Shown here one piece after another: positions 44,884-54,825 of a stretch of DNA of 64,000 nt (positions within the stretch are counted from its first letter, which is position 1; every line of letters starts with the position of its first letter). The notes under the pieces were generated by a model, which saw only the letters and a program-made list of their open reading frames with translations, did no database searches and had not been told where the DNA came from. Position numbers and translations under genes: made by a program. Source of the DNA: Tumebacillus permanentifrigoris (lineage in GTDB: Bacteria > Bacillota > Bacilli > Tumebacillales > Tumebacillaceae); assembly GCF_003148565.1 (NCBI RefSeq), contig NZ_QGGL01000009.1, positions 124,001 through 188,000 of the forward strand, written 5' to 3'.

Positions 44884-47646
44884 CTACTTCCTCCGCTTCT
44901 TCGCCAGCAACTTCGAGATCGTCTCGGAGTCTGGTGGCGAGGTCTGCGGTGGCGGTGGCGTGGTGGTTGTAGAGTTTGTCGGCGCAATCGCACTCGATTG
45001 CGGCGTGCCCACTCGCGTCTCACGCGGCTCCGCTCCCGATCCCCGCTTCCGCTCGCGCACCTTGGCTACCAGCGACGAGATCGCCGGTACAGACGCAGCA
45101 GCTCCAGCCGTCTGCGGCCTTTTCCAGAGCTTCCACTTCCACGTAATACTCACCCGCCGCAACGCGGTGTCAAACGGCCACAACAACGCCGCCACCAACA
45201 AGAACCACAGCGACAAGTCCCTGTACTGCCACTTCGACGGGAGGTTATCGCGGAACACATCCTCCGCGCTCTCCAGCACTTCTCCACCACCGGCCTCGGC
45301 GATCCGTTGGAGCGTATCGAGGCCATTTTTTGGCAGGCTGTACTCAGGGGAATACGGAACGGAGACCCCCGTGGTCGAGGTGTGTAGCACGACATCTCCC
45401 GCTTGCTCGTTCACCGTCACCATGTACGTCCCCGGCGTCGCAGAGGAGAAATTCCCCGTGTACCGCCCCGGTGCCTGCAACAGCAACGGAACCTCTTGCT
45501 CGCTCAGGTCGGTGCCGATCACTTTCGCTTTCAACACCGCTCCGCTGGCAAGCGGTTGTTTAACCTGCACCTCCACTTGCCCTTGTGCCCCGGAGATCCC
45601 AGAGCGCACATCCAAGTCGCCCGCGTGATACTGCGGCAACAGCCAGGTCATCAACTGGTTCCAGAACGCACTCGATCCCTCCCATGCCGCCCATTGGTTC
45701 GACCAGACGCCCTTGGCATCTGATGTCCACGCAACGGCGCGACCGAGGCCGTATTGCCAGCGCACGAGCAACGGTTCGCCGCTGGGATTGGCGAGCATGG
45801 TGTCTGCCGTTTCCTTCGCCGTCGTGGCGATCTGCGCGTTGATCTGTGGCAACCCGCCTGCAAAAAGCGGCGCCAAGTCAGCCGCTACACCGATCGCGGG
45901 CGTGAAAGGTGCGTCCTGAATGTAGGTCTTGCCCGCCAGCGCAGTCTCTTTGGAGAAGATCTGCGGGACATTCTGGGAGTCTGTCGTGTTGTAAAAACGA
46001 CCCTTGGCCTTCTCCGCCAACCCCCGCAACAAGTTCTGATCCGCATCCTGCCCGACCGCAACGGTGGACATCGTGACATTCTGGTCGCGCATCCGTTTCG
46101 TCAACCCATCATAGTCCCCATTGGGCGCTTGACCGTCTGTCAGGAGGATGATGTGCTTGCGTTTCGCCTGCACGGTCTTCATGCGGTCAAACGCGGCGAC
46201 CAACGCCGGGTAGATATCTGTCCCTCCGCTCGCTTGGATCGAGGACACTTGATTCTGGATGTCCTTCACATCGTTCACATGCTTCGGCTCCACCACCCAG
46301 TACGGACTGGAGTCAAACGCCAGCACCCCCAGCGTGTCTTGCGGGGTCAGCATCTGGGCGGCACGGCGGGCCGCTTCCTTGGCGAGTTCCATTTTCTGCC
46401 CTTGCATCGATCCCGAGTGGTCGATGACCAACATCAGGCCGAGCGACGGGATTTCCTTTTGACTGCGGATGTCCATGTAGACGGGCAACGCTTTTTCCAC
46501 CGGAGTCCCAAAGTAGCCCCCAAGTCCAAACGCATCCTGTCCACCTGTCATCATCAGCCCCACGCCGAAGTCGCGGACGGCGATCTCAATCTGCTGTTGG
46601 ACTTGCTCCGGCAGATCGACCCCAGAGACGTTGGCCAGCACGATCGCCGCATAGCGGCGCAGGTCTTCGAGTCGGTCTGGGGCGGTTCTGCCCGGCTTGA
46701 CCTCATACGCCAGACCTGAGGCTTGCAGGGCGGAGGTCAACCACTTGGCATCGCCCGGCTGGCCTTCCAGCACCAGCATCGCAGGACGGCCCGCCACTTC
46801 GCCAAAGGAGAAGGCGGTGTTGTTGGCCGCCACGGTGTCGTCCGCCGACTGCACTTCCACCCGGTAACGGTGGAAGCCCGGCTGTTCGCTTTTCAGCGGC
46901 AGAGCGAACGAATTGTCGCCTTTTTGCAACGAGACGCTCTGGGTGCTGACGAGGGAGTTGTCCTCGTAGATGTTCAGTTCTGCTGTCGTGTCGACGGTGC
47001 TCTCCAGCGTGGTTTTCAGCGAGAATGACTCGCCCTCATAGAGCGTCGTCGGCGTGGAGGCGGATCGGATGAGCACTTCGCGACCGACGTCGCGTTTTAA
47101 GGCCGCAACATCCACCAGCACCCCGCGCTGTTTCAAAAACGCCGCTTCCGCCACCGCGTCGCCAGCGTTTTGTTCGCCATCGCTGAGCAGGATGACGCGC
47201 GGACGGTAGCCCGGCTGCACCAACCCTTCCGCCAAACGCAGGCCCGACGCGAGATTGGTGTAGTTCGGGTTCGAGACGCCGCTGAGCTCCAAGTTGGTTC
47301 GCACCGCTTGCGTCAACGGGTACTCGACCGCAGGTCGTTCGCCCAAGCCGACCACTGCGTATCCATCGTCTGCCTGCTTGCTCTCGACGGCGGTTCGGAG
47401 GAAGGACACGGCCTCGCGGGGGGAGTCGATCGATTTGGACTCGTCGATGACAAATACGGCAGCCTGTTGCGTGACAGGGGCGAGCCATGCTGTGCCCGCC
47501 ACCGCCAGCGTCAGGGAGAGAAACAGGAGCGACCGGAGGATCGCGACTGTTTTTTTGCGCGCTCCGTGCAGGCGGCGTTCGTCGCGGTACCATCGGTAGA
47601 CCGCGTAACCTGCTGGCAAGAGTGCGAGCAGGACCCACGGGTACAT
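44884..47646 (-). CDS. Large membrane protein with two VWA domains
   Basis: The 920-aa product has two N-terminal membrane helices (about 1-60), a first VWA-like domain (MIDAS FVIDESKSID), a glutamine-amidotransferase-like region (LRRYAAIVLANVSGVDLPEQ) enclosing a full VWA domain (LGLMLVIDHSGSMQG, GGTDIYPAL), and a C-terminal membrane helix before a basic, Thr/Pro-rich tail. It is the last gene of the MoxR operon, four bases after the preceding stop. ATG 47646 was preferred to 47685, which would overlap the upstream gene. Confidence 0.88.
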   Translation of the reverse strand: MYPWVLLALLPAGYAVYRWYRDERRLHGARKKTVAILRSLLFLSLTLAVAGTAWLAPVTQQAAVFVIDESKSIDSPREAVSFLRTAVESKQADDGYAVVGLGERPAVEYPLTQAVRTNLELSGVSNPNYTNLASGLRLAEGLVQPGYRPRVILLSDGEQNAGDAVAEAAFLKQRGVLVDVAALKRDVGREVLIRSASTPTTLYEGESFSLKTTLESTVDTTAELNIYEDNSLVSTQSVSLQKGDNSFALPLKSEQPGFHRYRVEVQSADDTVAANNTAFSFGEVAGRPAMLVLEGQPGDAKWLTSALQASGLAYEVKPGRTAPDRLEDLRRYAAIVLANVSGVDLPEQVQQQIEIAVRDFGVGLMMTGGQDAFGLGGYFGTPVEKALPVYMDIRSQKEIPSLGLMLVIDHSGSMQGQKMELAKEAARRAAQMLTPQDTLGVLAFDSSPYWVVEPKHVNDVKDIQNQVSSIQASGGTDIYPALVAAFDRMKTVQAKRKHIILLTDGQAPNGDYDGLTKRMRDQNVTMSTVAVGQDADQNLLRGLAEKAKGRFYNTTDSQNVPQIFSKETALAGKTYIQDAPFTPAIGVAADLAPLFAGGLPQINAQIATTAKETADTMLANPSGEPLLVRWQYGLGRAVAWTSDAKGVWSNQWAAWEGSSAFWNQLMTWLLPQYHAGDLDVRSGISGAQGQVEVQVKQPLASGAVLKAKVIGTDLSEQEVPLLLQAPGRYTGNFSSATPGTYMVTVNEQAGDVVLHTSTTGVSVPYSPEYSLPKNGLDTLQRIAEAGGGEVLESAEDVFRDNLPSKWQYRDLSLWFLLVAALLWPFDTALRRVSITWKWKLWKRPQTAGAAASVPAISSLVAKVRERKRGSGAEPRETRVGTPQSSAIAPTNSTTTTPPPPQTSPPDSETISKLLAKKRRK

Positions 47647-47650
47647 CGCA

Positions 47651-49495
47651 CTAAATCCCACGTTTGTACACCCCCCATTCCACAAACAGCAACAGCAGGA
47701 TCAGAGCGGCGAGGTAGCGCCAGATCTCCAAACCGCCGACAGGATCGGCCGCTGCTGGTGCTTGTTCAGACCTGCCAACGCTCGGCAGGGAGACCAGTGT
47801 CGGCGTGACGACCGATTCGCTGGCGGGCACTGTGGCGCTGAGCAGTTGCTGTGCGTTGCCATCCTTGCTCTGGAATTTATAGAGTCCCGGCTCCGTTGGA
47901 CGGAAGCCTTGTTCGATCACTTCCTGCGTGATGTCATGTGCCCCGCCTGCCGGGTCGGTGTAGGTCCAACCGTTCTCACGAATCGGCGGGAGCAACGCCA
48001 TGCGTTCGCCAACCTCAACCTGCCCGAGCGTGCTACCCGCCGTCGGCAACAGATACTCGCGCAGGTGTTTGACGAGGATCGGGAAGGCTGGCAACAGCGG
48101 CAAGTCTGATTGGTGCAGGTCAAATGAGAGGACAGCATAGCGTCGCCCGCCCTGTTCGCCGGTCAGCAGGATCGGCGTGTCTCCGCTCTTGACCAACGGC
48201 TCCAGCCACGGCGCACCTCTGAGCGGCTGCACGGTCTGCAAGTGCAGGTTGGTGAGGTCGACGTTTTGCAAAAGCGCCGCGTCCGGCTTCAGCACTTGCA
48301 GTTTGCCGGCCTCCACGCTCGCGCCCGTAGGCAAAAGCGTAGAGTCCGCAGGCGGGTTGACCACGAGGACAGATCCTGTGGGCCACTCCTTGGGGAGCAC
48401 TCCCTCATATATGTAGAGGGCGGCGTCCTTGGGGGGTGACTCCACATCGGTGCCGCGCTCGACGCTGAGTCGGTTGCCGAGGCTCAGCGCTTTTTCCAAA
48501 AAGACGTTGCCTTGGTTGCTCGCGGTGACCAACCAAGCCTTCGCGGTGGTCGTGCGTTCGGGGAGAACGATCCACAGATTGTCAGCGGCAAGTGCGTCGG
48601 TGCCTTCGATCATGACTCTGTAAAAGTCGCTGGACGGCAGGTCGCTCCACGAGAGCGCGATCTGTTCCTTCGCTTTTAACAGCGTGGAATTTGCTTGCAG
48701 GATCGTTCCATCTGCTGCTTGGATCTGTACATCTAGGCTGTTGACTTCATCGCTCAAGTTCTCCACCGTAGCCACGAGTGCCGTGTGCCCGCCTGTGTCG
48801 ACAGCAGCCGCGTGGCGGATGCTGGCGTTTTTGCCGCGTGGTTGGGGTTGGAGCAGTTGCGGGGGGCGTCCGAAGTGCGGGTAGAGTTTCGGATCGAGTC
48901 CCCAGTTCCCGTCGGAGTAGATTCGCACATCGCTTGTCGGTTCCTGGGTGGAAAGTGCGGCGGCGAGGGACAGCGCGCTTTCATAGTCGGCCTTGCCATA
49001 CTCTTGTGTCGCCTGGTCGAGGGCGCGTTGCAACTCCGCGCGGTCGTTGCTCGACGCGAGGACGCGCGCCTCCCGCCCCATCGAGATCAACGTCAGGCGC
49101 TGGTTCGGTGAGAGGTGGTTGAGAAGGTCAGAAATTTGGGTTTTCGCACTGTCCAGCGCGGTCTGTGAACCTGATGTACCTGTGACGACCGCCATCGAAG
49201 GCGAGAGGTCGAGCACGGCGATGGTGTGGTCGGCGCTTGCGCCTTGGAAACTGGTCAGCGCTGGACGTGCCAGAGCCAAGGCGAGCAACGCTGCAAGCAC
49301 GAGTTGCAACAGCAACAGGAGGTTGCGCCGGAGCTTTTGCCACGGGGTGTTCGCCTCCATCTCGCGGAGCAGTTTTTGCCAGAGCAGGACGCTGGGGACG
49401 GTTTGGTTTTCATAGGTGCGTTTCAATAAATAGAGCGCGACGATCGCGGGAAGCGTCGCCAGCCAGAACAACATATACGGGGAGAGGAAGTTCAT
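47651..49495 (-). CDS. BatA/VWA-domain membrane protein
   Basis: The 614-aa protein starts with the BatA N-terminus (LSPYMLFWLATLPAIVALYLLKR, shown in parts: LSPYMLFWLAT, LYLLKR), two membrane helices, a VWA domain with MIDAS LDLSPSM (about 92-250), a long extracytoplasmic region and a C-terminal membrane helix (ALILLLLFVEWGVY). Such proteins work with MoxR ATPases in assembly or stress pathways. Its start overlaps the DUF58 stop by four bases. Confidence 0.9.
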   Translation of the reverse strand: MNFLSPYMLFWLATLPAIVALYLLKRTYENQTVPSVLLWQKLLREMEANTPWQKLRRNLLLLLQLVLAALLALALARPALTSFQGASADHTIAVLDLSPSMAVVTGTSGSQTALDSAKTQISDLLNHLSPNQRLTLISMGREARVLASSNDRAELQRALDQATQEYGKADYESALSLAAALSTQEPTSDVRIYSDGNWGLDPKLYPHFGRPPQLLQPQPRGKNASIRHAAAVDTGGHTALVATVENLSDEVNSLDVQIQAADGTILQANSTLLKAKEQIALSWSDLPSSDFYRVMIEGTDALAADNLWIVLPERTTTAKAWLVTASNQGNVFLEKALSLGNRLSVERGTDVESPPKDAALYIYEGVLPKEWPTGSVLVVNPPADSTLLPTGASVEAGKLQVLKPDAALLQNVDLTNLHLQTVQPLRGAPWLEPLVKSGDTPILLTGEQGGRRYAVLSFDLHQSDLPLLPAFPILVKHLREYLLPTAGSTLGQVEVGERMALLPPIRENGWTYTDPAGGAHDITQEVIEQGFRPTEPGLYKFQSKDGNAQQLLSATVPASESVVTPTLVSLPSVGRSEQAPAAADPVGGLEIWRYLAALILLLLFVEWGVYKRGI

Positions 49496-50373
49496 CCTGA
49501 GACCACCCCCGTGGGCATCAGGCGGCGGAACACCGCATCCTCCACGCTGTCCTCTGCCGACAGCAGGACGTAGTGCATCCCGCGACGGCGGCAGAAGTCT
49601 TGCAAGCCCGCCGTGTATTGCGACACCGCCAGCTTGTACTTCTGCACAACATGCGGCGAGATCGAGACATCGCGCCCGAGGCCGGTCTCCGAGTCGATCA
49701 GATGCAAGTCCCCGGCGAATGCTGGGTCGAGTTCGTCAGCGGAGAGGATCTGCACGACGACCACTTGATTCCGCCCAGTTTGGAGACGGCGCAGGGACTC
49801 AACGTATCCATCTGTAAAAAGGAAATCGGACAGCACGACCACCAGACCGGGCTCGCGAGGCACACCCCCTCTGCTCAACCAAGACAGCGTTCCTTGCTCC
49901 CCGAACTCGCGTGCGTGGATGTTTTGCAGGGTTTCGAAGAGGCGGTAGGCGGAGGGCTTGCCCGTCAGCCGTGGCGTGCGTGCAAGCACTTTTTCCGCAA
50001 AAACGGCCCCCTCCACGCGGTCCGCTCCCGCCAGCGCGAGATAGCCGAGCGCCGCCGCAAGTTGTTGTGCGAGGTGCAGTTTGCCGCCGAACGCCATCGA
50101 TTGCGAGACATCGACGTAGAGGTACAAAAGCGCATCGCGCTCATCGAGGAACGTTTTGAGAAACAAGCGATGCAGCCGCGCATACGCCCGCCAATCGAGG
50201 TGGCGGAGGTCGTCGCCCGGAATGTACGGACGGTACTCCGCAAACTCAATCGAGGTGCCGATCTGCCGCGTCCGTCGGGAACCACCGCGCAGGGACGGTG
50301 TCTCCCGCGCCTGCAATCGCAGGCGCTCCAAGCGAGCCAGCAACGCCGGACTGAGCAGGGTGTCTCGGCTCAT
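49492..50373 (-). CDS. DUF58 domain protein
   Basis: The 293-aa protein shows the DUF58 signature EYRPYIPGDDLRHLDWRAYARL followed by a VWA-like half with DVSQSMAF (that is YVDVSQSMAFGG). In parts: EYRPYIPGDDL, RHLDWRAYARL. DUF58 proteins always accompany MoxR ATPases. Both ends overlap neighbours by four bases, so translation is coupled. Confidence 0.92.
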   Translation of the reverse strand: MSRDTLLSPALLARLERLRLQARETPSLRGGSRRTRQIGTSIEFAEYRPYIPGDDLRHLDWRAYARLHRLFLKTFLDERDALLYLYVDVSQSMAFGGKLHLAQQLAAALGYLALAGADRVEGAVFAEKVLARTPRLTGKPSAYRLFETLQNIHAREFGEQGTLSWLSRGGVPREPGLVVVLSDFLFTDGYVESLRRLQTGRNQVVVVQILSADELDPAFAGDLHLIDSETGLGRDVSISPHVVQKYKLAVSQYTAGLQDFCRRRGMHYVLLSAEDSVEDAVFRRLMPTGVVSG

Positions 50374-51347
50374 AGTCCCACTCGTCCCAAGAGATGTTCG
50401 ATCAGCTGCTCTACGCTGTAGTTGTCTGCCGCCGCTTCGAAGTTCAGCCCGATGCGGTGGCGCAACGCAGGCAGCGCGACTGTGCGGATATCCTCGGGGG
50501 ATACGTTAAGACGACCGTGGAGAAAGGCGCGTGCCTTCGCGACTTTGACAATCGCTTGGGCGGCGCGTGGACCTGCACCGTAGCGGACGTAACGGCGCAC
50601 ATCGTCGCTTGCTTGGTCATGGTCCGGCTGAGAATGCAGGATCAGGTCGACCGTGTGCTCGATCAGCTCTGGAGTGATCAACATCTGGCGCACCGTGGCT
50701 TGGATGGCGAGGATCTCTTCGGCGGTGATCACCGATTGAGGTTGCCCCTGTGAATGACCTGTAGTCATGGTCACGATGTCGAGCAACTCTTGGCGTGTGG
50801 GGAACGGCACCGCGATTTTTAACAAAAAGCGGTCGAGTTGCGCCTCGGGGAGTGGGTACGTGCCTTCCAGTTCCAACGGGTTTTGCGTCGCGAGGACGAA
50901 AAACGGCATCGGCAGTTGGCGCGTCTGACCGCCGACGGTAACGGAGGCTTCCTGCATCGCTTCGAGCAGGGCCGATTGCGTTTTGGGCGTGGCACGGTTG
51001 ATCTCGTCGGCGAGGACGAGGTTACCGTGGATCGGGCCCGGTTGGAAAACGAATTTCAATCCCTGACCCGGCTCTTCGCGCAGGATCTCCGTGCCGACGA
51101 TATCGGCGGGCATCAGGTCTGGTGTGAATTGGATGCGCGAGTAATGGAGGTCCATCACGTCCGACATCGTGCGAACGAGGAGGGTTTTCCCGAGGCCGGG
51201 CACCCCTTCGAGCAAGGCGTGTCCTCCGGCGAGGATGCAGAGCAGGACGCCTTCGACGACTTCCTCCTGCCCGATGACTTGTTGGGCGACGGCCTCGCGC
51301 ACCTGCTGCATGCGGGCGCGGTAGGCGGCGATCTGTTCGGTGCTCAT
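50370..51347 (-). CDS. MoxR-family AAA+ ATPase
   Basis: The 325-aa ATPase has Walker A EGVPGLGKTLLVRT, Walker B VLADEINRATPKTQSALLEA, sensor 1 VLATQNPLE and the C-terminal lid (VRYGAGPRAAQAIVKVAKA). MoxR proteins act as chaperone-like motors for VWA partners; the DUF58 and VWA genes follow directly. Confidence 0.95.
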   Translation of the reverse strand: MSTEQIAAYRARMQQVREAVAQQVIGQEEVVEGVLLCILAGGHALLEGVPGLGKTLLVRTMSDVMDLHYSRIQFTPDLMPADIVGTEILREEPGQGLKFVFQPGPIHGNLVLADEINRATPKTQSALLEAMQEASVTVGGQTRQLPMPFFVLATQNPLELEGTYPLPEAQLDRFLLKIAVPFPTRQELLDIVTMTTGHSQGQPQSVITAEEILAIQATVRQMLITPELIEHTVDLILHSQPDHDQASDDVRRYVRYGAGPRAAQAIVKVAKARAFLHGRLNVSPEDIRTVALPALRHRIGLNFEAAADNYSVEQLIEHLLGRVGL

Positions 51348-51377
51348 ACGAATGGCCTCCTTGTCTTGGAAAACACG

Positions 51378-53015
51378 TTAGGGCGCGATCCCTGTGAAAT
51401 AGTCGCGAATCAGTTCCTGCTCACTGAGCGGGAGGTTGTTGCGCTCGACGCTCTGGCGGGCGGTCTCTTCGTATTGGCGGTAGACTTCTTGGTACGGGCG
51501 GGCGACTCCAGAGGTGACTTGGCCTTGGCCGTCAGTCAATTGACCGCTGCCTCCCGCTTGGGCACCGCCAGTGTCGTGACCCGTTTCGCCTGTGCCGAAT
51601 TGTCCTGCCGGCACCATGACCAGTGAGCGATCCCCTTGACCCCGGCCCCAGCCGGAGCCTCCTGCGCCAGAACCTTGCCCTTGTCCAGAGCCTTGTCCTT
51701 GTCCAGAGCCTTGTCCTTGTCCAGAGCCTTGCCCTTGTCCAGAACCTTGTCCTTGTCCAGAGCCTTGCCCTTGTCCAGAACCTTGCCCTTGTCCGGAGCC
51801 TTGCCCTTGTCCGGAGCCTTGCCCCTGTCCTGAGCCTTGCCCTGAGCCTTCGCTGCCTGACGAACTGGCCCCGTCACTGGCACTTTGCGAACCATCTGCC
51901 GTGGCGTTCGGATCAGCGACTCCTCCCGCTGCGGCGATCGCGCTGCCGACATTTCCAACGCTGCCTGCCGCGTTGTTGCCAGCCTGCATCATGTCCGCGA
52001 GGCTGCCTACCGAACTCTGCATCTGTGACAGATCGCCGCTCTGCATCGCCGTCGCCGCTTGGTTCAAGGCTTGCTTCAAACCGCTCTGCGCCTCAGCTCC
52101 TGCCTTCGCCAACGCCTCCGCCAACTGTTGCTTCTCTGTCGCACTTAGGTCGGCCAGTTTGTCCTTCAACTCCTGCAACGCCTTCGCCGCTTGTTCTGCG
52201 TCTGGACTCTTCAAGGCCTCGGCCAACGCCTTCCCAGCTTCCGTTCCTGCCAGCGCATCGCCCAACCGCTTGCGGTCTGCTGCACGCTTGGCGAGATCGG
52301 CTTGCACCGCCTGCAGCTTGCTTTGTGCCTTGGCAAGCGCTTGTTCGAGGTCTTCTTGCTTTTTCGCCGCCTTCAATTCCGCCTGCAATTTCTGCAAGGC
52401 TTCGTCGAGCTTGGCTTTGTCTTTTTCGGAAAGCCCTTGTTGCTTCGCTTGCTCGGCTGCTTTCTGGGCAGCTACGGCGACTTGTTCGGCTTTTTGCTGC
52501 ACAGCATGACGTTCTACCGCGACGCGGTCTAGCGGGTTGTAGGACAGCCCAAGCGCCACCACGATCAGCACGAGCCCCCCTGTCGCCGCCAGCGTCCACC
52601 GTGGGAATTGCCCGAAGCCGATCGGCACGATCTCCGACATCTCATCCTGCACGTGCAACAGCCGCTCGATCGCCTCTTGTCGTTGCATCGCGGCAATCGC
52701 AGACGCATCGTCTGAAAAGTGCAAGGCGGTCGAAACCCGACCTTCCAGCCCGTAGCGATCGACGGTTGCCGCCGCTTGCTGCCACGTCGGAGGCTTGGCG
52801 AGCCCCCAGACGAGACCGCCTACCAGCCCGGCAACCAGCGCACCACCTGCCAACTCCGCGTTGTACAGGATTGGAAAAAAGCGTGCGACGACGAGCAAGC
52901 CCGCCGCCGCACCCATTCCGCTGAGCAACCCCCGCCCCGTCGTGTCCAGCACGCGCCGCCAGAGCAGACGCCGCCGAACAGGGGCAAGCCCGGTCAGCAG
53001 TTCGCGCGCAATCAT
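51378..53015 (-). CDS. Membrane protein with coiled coil and GQGQGS repeats
   Basis: The 545-aa protein has about four hydrophobic segments in the N-terminal 170 residues (LLSGMGAAAGLLVVARFF, GGALVAGLVGGLVWGL, LAATGGLVLIVVALGL), a long Ala/Lys/Gln coiled coil (about 170-345), then about nine tandem GQGQGS units and a C-terminal tail with YQEVYRQYEETARQSVERN and IRDYFTGIAP. The tail resembles membrane proteins often found beside MoxR clusters. The start overlaps the permease stop. Confidence 0.85.
   Translation of the reverse strand: MIARELLTGLAPVRRRLLWRRVLDTTGRGLLSGMGAAAGLLVVARFFPILYNAELAGGALVAGLVGGLVWGLAKPPTWQQAAATVDRYGLEGRVSTALHFSDDASAIAAMQRQEAIERLLHVQDEMSEIVPIGFGQFPRWTLAATGGLVLIVVALGLSYNPLDRVAVERHAVQQKAEQVAVAAQKAAEQAKQQGLSEKDKAKLDEALQKLQAELKAAKKQEDLEQALAKAQSKLQAVQADLAKRAADRKRLGDALAGTEAGKALAEALKSPDAEQAAKALQELKDKLADLSATEKQQLAEALAKAGAEAQSGLKQALNQAATAMQSGDLSQMQSSVGSLADMMQAGNNAAGSVGNVGSAIAAAGGVADPNATADGSQSASDGASSSGSEGSGQGSGQGQGSGQGQGSGQGQGSGQGQGSGQGQGSGQGQGSGQGQGSGQGQGSGQGQGSGAGGSGWGRGQGDRSLVMVPAGQFGTGETGHDTGGAQAGGSGQLTDGQGQVTSGVARPYQEVYRQYEETARQSVERNNLPLSEQELIRDYFTGIAP
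51667..51850 (+). repeat. 18-bp coding tandem repeat
   Basis: About ten copies of CCTTGYCCTTGTCCAGAG (minus strand codes GQGQGS). It is inside the preceding gene and could vary in copy number by slippage. Confidence 0.9.
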
Positions 53016-53899
53016 CGCGCCTCCTCACCACGCTTCGGCGTGCGACTGAAGAGTTTTTTCTTGATGGGAGAGACCGTTCGCACGCTGAAGAACAACAGCA
53101 GTGCGGAGATCGGGATGTAGACCAGCCCGAAATACAACGTGGGTTGCATCGGCAACGCCTGTTGTGCAGACACCCCCCCGTTCTGACCCAGCATGACGGC
53201 GGACGGCTCGAACAGCGAGATCAGATTCAAAACAGGATTCAAAGCCGCCCAGAAAAACACCTCCGGGTACTGCGCCTGATTGCCGAGCTGCGCGGAGTGC
53301 ATCGAGATGTATTGCAGGATAAACACCGACACCAGCGCCGTACCGCCCAGCAACAACATCGTCACACCATACGCGACGACCGTCGAGACACCCGTGCGCT
53401 TGAACCACGCCGAGCAGAATATGCCGACCGACCCGAACAGGAGCATCGCCATCAGGTACATCGCGAACACCCCGACCAACTGGCTAGGCGAGATCCCTCC
53501 ATAGAGGAACACGATCGCATAAACCGGCAGGGTTGCAAACACCAACAGCATCGAGAACGCGAGCGACGAGGTCAGTTTGGACAGCACGATCTTCGCAGGT
53601 GACAGGTGTGTCGTCAGCAGGATGTTCAACGTTTGCCGCTCTCGCTCGCCGGAGATCGTCCCGGCCGTCAGTCCCGGCGCTACGAAGGCGATCAGAATCA
53701 ATTGCAAGACGGCGAGCATCATGAACAATTCCTTGCTCTCGCCCGGACGGAAAAACACTTGGTTCGCGTAACGGAGGTACATGTAGCCAAATATGATGCC
53801 TCCCACGACGAGCAGGTAGGCCACCAGCAAGAGCGGCATCTTCACCGTCCGCATCCGCCCTCTGAACTCTTTGACCAACACGGGGTTCATGATCTGCAT
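53012..53899 (-). CDS. ABC transporter permease (ABC-2 type)
   Basis: The 295-aa membrane protein starts with MQIMNPVLVKEFRGRMRT and has six hydrophobic segments; a proximal GTISGERERQTLNILLTTHL is a hallmark of ABC-2/NosY-like permeases. It overlaps the ATPase stop by one base (TAATG). Substrate unknown. Confidence 0.9.
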   Translation of the reverse strand: MQIMNPVLVKEFRGRMRTVKMPLLLVAYLLVVGGIIFGYMYLRYANQVFFRPGESKELFMMLAVLQLILIAFVAPGLTAGTISGERERQTLNILLTTHLSPAKIVLSKLTSSLAFSMLLVFATLPVYAIVFLYGGISPSQLVGVFAMYLMAMLLFGSVGIFCSAWFKRTGVSTVVAYGVTMLLLGGTALVSVFILQYISMHSAQLGNQAQYPEVFFWAALNPVLNLISLFEPSAVMLGQNGGVSAQQALPMQPTLYFGLVYIPISALLLFFSVRTVSPIKKKLFSRTPKRGEEAR

Positions 53900-54825
53900 T
53901 AGGAACCCACTCCTTTCGTCACGGTGAGGAATACTTCTTCCAAGTTCCCCGCCTCTTCTGCAAAACTCAACACCGGCAGTCCGTTCTGCACCAATTTTGC
54001 CAACAGCGCAACTTGGCTCGCTTCATCGCCCGTGTAGTGGATGAGCAGGTCGTTCTCCTGCACCTCGATGTTCGTGACACCTTCAAAGTAATGGATCTGG
54101 GCGTGGGCTTCCTCCACCCGATCCAGCAACCGGATGCGCAGAACGCGATGTCCAGCAACGCGTGAGGCGATCTGGTCGACAGGCGCGAGCGCGATCAGTT
54201 GTCCCTGCTCGATGATCCCGATCGTGTCACACATCTCCGCCAATTCTGGCAAGATGTGTGAAGAGATGATGATCGTCTTGCCGAGCGATTTCAGTTCCTT
54301 GAGGATGTCCTTCATCTCGATGCGGGCCCGCGGGTCCAGACCAGACGCCGGCTCGTCGAGGATCAAAACTTGCGGGTCATGCACGAGGCAACGCGCCAGT
54401 CCGAGGCGTTGCTTCATCCCGCGCGACAGGGTGTCGACATAGGCATCCGCCTTCATCGAGAGGTTGACCAACTCCAACAGGTCGCGGATCAGCGCCGGGC
54501 GTTTTTCCTTAGGAATGTCATACGCTCCTGCGTAAAAGTCGAGATACTCGACCGCTGTTAAATTGTCGTACACCCCGAAAAAGTCGGGCATGTAGCCAAT
54601 GAGTTGGCGCACTTTGTCTGGATGTTTGATGACGTTGAAACCTCCGACATACGCCTGACCAGCTGTCGGTTCCGACAGGGTAGCGAGGATCGACATCGTC
54701 GTTGATTTACCAGCTCCGTTCGGTCCGACAAACCCGAACACGGACCCCTTCGGTATGTGCAGATTCAAATTCTGAACCGCTTGAAACTTGCCAAAACGTT
54801 TGGTGAGGTTAACGGTACGAATCAC
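53899..54825 (-). CDS. ABC transporter ATP-binding protein
   Basis: The 308-aa ATPase shows Walker A VGPNGAGKSTTMS, signature TLSRGMKQRLGLARC, Walker B LILDEPASGLDPRARIEM and IISSHILPE. The C-terminal extension (from about 220) is typical of ATPases paired with ABC-2 permeases. It is coupled by overlap to the large upstream gene (54822). Confidence 0.94.
   Translation of the reverse strand: MIRTVNLTKRFGKFQAVQNLNLHIPKGSVFGFVGPNGAGKSTTMSILATLSEPTAGQAYVGGFNVIKHPDKVRQLIGYMPDFFGVYDNLTAVEYLDFYAGAYDIPKEKRPALIRDLLELVNLSMKADAYVDTLSRGMKQRLGLARCLVHDPQVLILDEPASGLDPRARIEMKDILKELKSLGKTIIISSHILPELAEMCDTIGIIEQGQLIALAPVDQIASRVAGHRVLRIRLLDRVEEAHAQIHYFEGVTNIEVQENDLLIHYTGDEASQVALLAKLVQNGLPVLSFAEEAGNLEEVFLTVTKGVGS

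Noticed and set aside
51667-51850. Looked like a CRISPR array because of regular short units
   Set aside because: The units are contiguous 18-mers without spacers and encode GQGQGS in frame.
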